Shown here piece after piece: positions 6,459-8,455 of a stretch of 8,455 bases of DNA. The DNA is from DATDOO01 sp035293245. GTDB lineage: Bacteria; Pseudomonadota; Gammaproteobacteria; Methylococcales; Methylococcaceae. The notes under the pieces were generated by a model that saw nothing but the letters and a program-made list of their open reading frames with translations, did not search any database and had not been told where the DNA came from. Every line of letters starts with the position of its first letter. The first letter of the stretch is position 1. Location: assembly GCA_035293245.1 (NCBI GenBank), contig DATDOO010000217.1, positions 1 through 8,455 of the forward strand, written 5' to 3'. The position numbers were made by a program, and so were the translations under genes.

Positions 6459-7490
6459 TTAGGGGCTGAGGCCGATCAGTTCCAGCCCGGCGGTTTCCGG
6501 CAGGCCGAACAGCAGGTTCATGTTCTGCACCGCCTGCCCGGAAGCGCCCTTGACCAGATTGTCGATGACCGCCAGCACCACCACGGTGTCGCCGGCATGG
6601 GGCCGGTGGACGGCAATCTGGCAGCGGTTGGAGCCGCGCACGCTGCGGGTTTCCGGATGGGCGCCGGCGGGCAGTACGTCCACGAACGGCTCGGAGGCGT
6701 AGCGCTGTTCGTACAGCGCCTGCAAATCGCCCGGATCGCCGTTCAGCCGGCCATAGAGCGTGGCGTGGATGCCGCGGATCATGGGCAGCAGATGCGGCAC
6801 AAAAGTCAGGCCGACCGGCCCGCCGGCGATGCGCGCCAAACCCTGGCGAATCTCCGGCCAGTGGCGGTGGCTGGGCACGGCGTAAGCCTTGAAACTCTCG
6901 CCCGCCTCCGCCATGAGCAGCGGCAGTTCCGCTTTGCGGCCCGCGCCGCTGGCGCCGGATTTCACGTCGGCGACCAGATGCTGTGGGTCGATGAGGCCCG
7001 CTTCCAGCAGCGGCAGGAAGCCCAATTGCACGGCGGTGGGATAACAGCCCGGACAGGCGATCAGGCGGGCGGCGCCGATGGTCGCGCGGTTCACTTCCGG
7101 CAGGCCGTATACGGCTTCCTGCAGCAGCTTCGGGCAGGCGTGCGCTTCGCCGTACCAGGTCGCCCATTCGGCGGGGTCGGCGAGGCGGAAATCCGCCGCC
7201 AGGTCGATGACCCGGCTGCCTTGCGCCAGTAGTTCCGGCGCCATGCGCATGGCCGTGCCGTTGGGCGTGGCGAAGAATATCACGTCGCAACCGGCCAGGG
7301 TTTCCACGTCCGGCGGGCTGAACGCCATATCCAGAAAGCCGCGCAGATTGGGATACACCGCGTCCACCCGCTTGCCCGCGTCGCCGCGCGACGTGACCGC
7401 CTGAATCGTGACGTGCGGATGGGCGCACAACAGGCGCAACAGTTCCACGCCCGTATAGCCCGTACCGCCGACGATACCCGCCTTGATCAT
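6459..7490 (-). CDS. argC: N-acetyl-gamma-glutamyl-phosphate reductase
   Basis: A 343-residue cytosolic enzyme of arginine biosynthesis that reduces N-acetyl-glutamyl-5-phosphate with NADPH to N-acetylglutamate semialdehyde. The N-terminus KAGIVGGTGYTGVELLRLL is the dinucleotide-binding Rossmann motif. FFATPNGTAM (about 72-81) follows. The catalytic cysteine is C149 in IACPGCYPTAVQLGF (about 144-158), and a histidine in SHRHWPEI (about 207-214, probably H210) is the expected acid/base. SGASGAGRK (about 178-186) and VKGASGQAVQNMNLLFGL (about 313-330) complete the type 1 ArgC pattern, and the length is normal. The ATG at 7488-7490 has AGGAG (7496-7500 on the minus strand) five bases upstream. 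Just beyond this ribosome site the terminal repeat of the transposase element begins, so the native upstream region is not seen. No other arg gene is present in the window. Confidence 0.97.
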   Translation of the reverse strand: MIKAGIVGGTGYTGVELLRLLCAHPHVTIQAVTSRGDAGKRVDAVYPNLRGFLDMAFSPPDVETLAGCDVIFFATPNGTAMRMAPELLAQGSRVIDLAADFRLADPAEWATWYGEAHACPKLLQEAVYGLPEVNRATIGAARLIACPGCYPTAVQLGFLPLLEAGLIDPQHLVADVKSGASGAGRKAELPLLMAEAGESFKAYAVPSHRHWPEIRQGLARIAGGPVGLTFVPHLLPMIRGIHATLYGRLNGDPGDLQALYEQRYASEPFVDVLPAGAHPETRSVRGSNRCQIAVHRPHAGDTVVVLAVIDNLVKGASGQAVQNMNLLFGLPETAGLELIGLSP

Positions 7491-7506
7491 CGCTTCTCCT
7501 CTAAAT

Positions 7507-7519
7507 GGGGACAGATTTA
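7507..7519 (+). repeat. Left 13-bp terminal inverted repeat of the RAYT element
   Basis: GGGGACAGATTTA, the exact reverse complement of 8292-8304. Its inner edge is one base from the transposase stop codon (7521-7523). Its outer edge is about 17 bases from the argC start and a few bases from the argC ribosome-binding site. Confidence 0.85.
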
Positions 7520-7520
7520 T

Positions 7521-8222
7521 TTACTTGTCACTGCTCTTGCCAGGCCGTCCCGGCCGGCGGTGCTCGATGCGGCGCCCGACCAGCGCGGCCACCTCATCGA
7601 CAAAGCGTTCCCGTCCGGTCAGTTGGCCCCGCTGCACCGCGTCGCGGATCAAGTCCCATTCGCCCGGCGGAATGGCGGAAGCCACCAAATCCCGGTAGCG
7701 GGCGCAACGCCGGGTTTCTGTGTTCCCGAGCGCCTCGAAGCACGGATGGGTGTCCAGCCAAGGGTACAGGGAGCCATCCCCAATGCGCTGGGCGTAGCTG
7801 GACCAGCGGTAATCCGCGGGGTTGGCGACCATCCCCGCCCGGACGGGATTCAACTCCACATAGCGGCAGCATGCCAGAAGATAGGCGTCGGTTTCGATGG
7901 GGCTGGATTTGTAGCGGCTTTCCCACAAGGTTCCGCTGCGACCTTCCTGCCGATTGAACAGTCGCGTTTGCCGCCCGGCCAGCCGCTTCATCAACTGCCC
8001 GAGTCCCGCGGCGTTTTCGCCGGGTTGCAAGATCAGATGGACATGGTTGGTCATGAGGCAGAAGGCGTAAACTTTAACACCGTAGGCTTCCTTAAACGTG
8101 GCCAGCGTCGCCAGGTAGTACTCGAAATCGCCCGGCCCGCTGAAAACATCCTGCTTGTTGTGTCCCCGCTGGATGATGTGGTGGGGATAACCGGGCACCA
8201 CCGCCCGCCCGACTCTTGGCAT
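7521..8222 (-). CDS. REP-associated tyrosine transposase (Y1/HUH, Transposase_17 family)
   Basis: A 233-residue single-strand DNA transposase of the IS200-like Y1 group, RAYT branch. The N-terminus PRVGRAVVPGYPHHIIQRGHNKQDVF is typical. The metal-binding HUH motif is H60-V-H62 in MTNHVHLIL. The family signature GTLWESRYKSSPIE (about 97-110) precedes the likely catalytic tyrosine Y121 in CRYVELNPVRAGMV, followed by YRWSSY (about 138-143). Proteins of this group nick and rejoin single-stranded DNA at hairpin or REP sequences, and some are domesticated. All key residues are present, so the gene looks intact. The ATG at 8220-8222 has GGAG seven bases upstream. A small hairpin (GCGTGC/GCACGC, 8239-8255) lies in its leader. 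The C-terminal tail is basic (GRPGKSSDK). It is 30 bases upstream of argC on the same strand, so readthrough into argC is possible. Confidence 0.93.
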   Translation of the reverse strand: MPRVGRAVVPGYPHHIIQRGHNKQDVFSGPGDFEYYLATLATFKEAYGVKVYAFCLMTNHVHLILQPGENAAGLGQLMKRLAGRQTRLFNRQEGRSGTLWESRYKSSPIETDAYLLACCRYVELNPVRAGMVANPADYRWSSYAQRIGDGSLYPWLDTHPCFEALGNTETRRCARYRDLVASAIPPGEWDLIRDAVQRGQLTGRERFVDEVAALVGRRIEHRRPGRPGKSSDK

Positions 8223-8266
8223 CGCCGCTCTCCGTTGTGCGTGCGGAAGGCACGCTTTGGTGTGTT

Positions 8267-8295
8267 ATTTTAACTGATGCAGGCATAAAATTAAA
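8267..8295 (-). promoter_or_regulatory. Weak candidate promoter of the RAYT gene
   Basis: On the minus strand TAAAAT (8267-8272) is a good -10. A poor -35, TTTAAT (8290-8295), is 17 bases upstream and falls in the terminal repeat. Transcription would start near 8260, giving a leader of about 38 bases that holds the GCGTGC/GCACGC stem. Confidence 0.25.
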
Positions 8296-8455
8296 TCTGT
8301 CCCCTTTGTTGCTCCAGGTCGATGAGGCTGTAGATCGTTTTTTTGACGGGGGCGAGCTTGCGGACGGTGTGGCCGTCGCGCTGTTCCACTTTGCGGTGGT
8401 GGTGAAAGAAGGTGACGTCGTTGGCGGTGGTTTCCAGCCGGAGAATGCGGCCCGC
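8291..8455 (-). pseudogene. C-terminal part of a conserved protein gene, truncated by the RAYT element
   Basis: A minus-strand frame enters from beyond the window edge and stays open for 54 codons to TAA at 8291-8293. The translation has good coding character (ILRLETTANDVTFFHHHRKV, then QRDGHTVRKLAPVKKTIYSL, then IDLEQQRGQI). The last few codons (RGQI and the stop) are read from the GGGGACAGATTTA repeat, so the native C-terminus seems to have been replaced. From memory, a family of uncharacterised proteobacterial proteins of several hundred residues contains a similar stretch (IETT.NDVSFF, RDG, LAPVKKTIYSL), and those run on for some tens of residues after this point. I cannot assign a function. 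Whether the upstream part is intact is outside the window. Confidence 0.55.
8292..8304 (-). repeat. Right 13-bp terminal inverted repeat of the RAYT element
   Basis: TAAATCTGTCCCC on the plus strand, the exact reverse complement of 7507-7519. It lies 69 bases upstream of the transposase start and supplies the stop codon of the truncated frame that enters from the right. Confidence 0.85.

Larger units (their letters stand above)
7507..8304 (-). mobile_element. RAYT (REP-associated tyrosine transposase) element
   Basis: A unit of about 800 bases made of one Y1-type HUH transposase gene enclosed by the perfect inverted repeat GGGGACAGATTTA (7507-7519) / TAAATCTGTCCCC (8292-8304). No target-site duplication is visible, as expected for HUH enzymes. 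From memory, closely similar 'AAATCTGTCCCC' repeats accompany RAYT genes in many proteobacteria, and their exact role in movement is not settled. The element sits between the argC ribosome site and a truncated reading frame. Its true ends could differ by a few bases from the repeat limits. Confidence 0.7.

Noticed and set aside
6312..7232. Plus-strand frame of 306 codons opposite erpA and argC
   Set aside because: Spans two well-identified minus-strand genes and their promoter gap. Its composition is typical of an antisense shadow.
7518..7527. 10-base match TATTTACTTG shared between the RAYT left end and the erpA palindrome (minus strand, 6438-6447)
   Set aside because: Short, AT-rich, and not extended on either side. 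Most likely chance rather than a shared site.
7543..7555. GGCCG/CGGCC stem near the 3' end of the RAYT gene as a REP-like hairpin
   Set aside because: It lies in coding sequence for a Gly/Arg/Pro-rich tail, where such GC stems arise by codon usage, and no REP tetranucleotide signature was evident.
7413..8273. 286-codon plus-strand frame opposite the RAYT gene
   Set aside because: The minus-strand frame carries all HUH/Y1 motifs in order. The plus-strand frame shows none and overlaps both terminal-repeat and argC sequence.

Overview
The window looks like a GC-rich gammaproteobacterial chromosome and is mostly housekeeping genes with dense, conserved coding. The protein set fits that group: RNase R with RlmB, an AnmK kinase behind an M23 endopeptidase, an ErpA-type Fe-S carrier, and ArgC. 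As I recall them, tRNA-Leu/rnr/rlmB and M23/anmK/erpA/argC are two separate conserved neighbourhoods in Pseudomonas-like genomes, and here they lie side by side. No species can be named from the sequence alone.

Layout, left to right. A tRNA-Leu(CAG) gene on the minus strand (11-97) has a good sigma70-type promoter at 111-139. Divergent from it is a plus-strand pair, rnr (RNase R) and rlmB (23S rRNA Gm2251 methyltransferase). A gene-free stretch of about 290 bases (3293-3578) follows. Next is a second plus-strand pair, an envelope M23 metalloendopeptidase and anmK (anhydro-N-acetylmuramic acid kinase), which together cover cutting and recycling of peptidoglycan. anmK runs tail to tail into minus-strand erpA, and the two stop codons overlap. 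Upstream of erpA, also on the minus strand, is argC (arginine biosynthesis).

The right end is accessory DNA. A REP-associated (RAYT/Y1-type HUH) transposase gene is bracketed by a perfect 13-bp inverted repeat (GGGGACAGATTTA) at 7507-7519 and 8292-8304. It sits directly against the argC ribosome-binding site. On its other side, a minus-strand reading frame entering from beyond the window edge runs into the outer repeat, which supplies its stop codon. This looks like the cut-off C-terminal part of a conserved gene.

I see no clearly new multi-gene system. The points most worth a second look are the transposase element and the gene it appears to truncate, a near-perfect palindrome lying inside a promoter-like sequence ahead of erpA, a very strong hairpin inside the end of anmK next to the overlapping convergent stops, and an odd start region for rlmB (an A6 run, a two-codon frame and an ATGA overlap).
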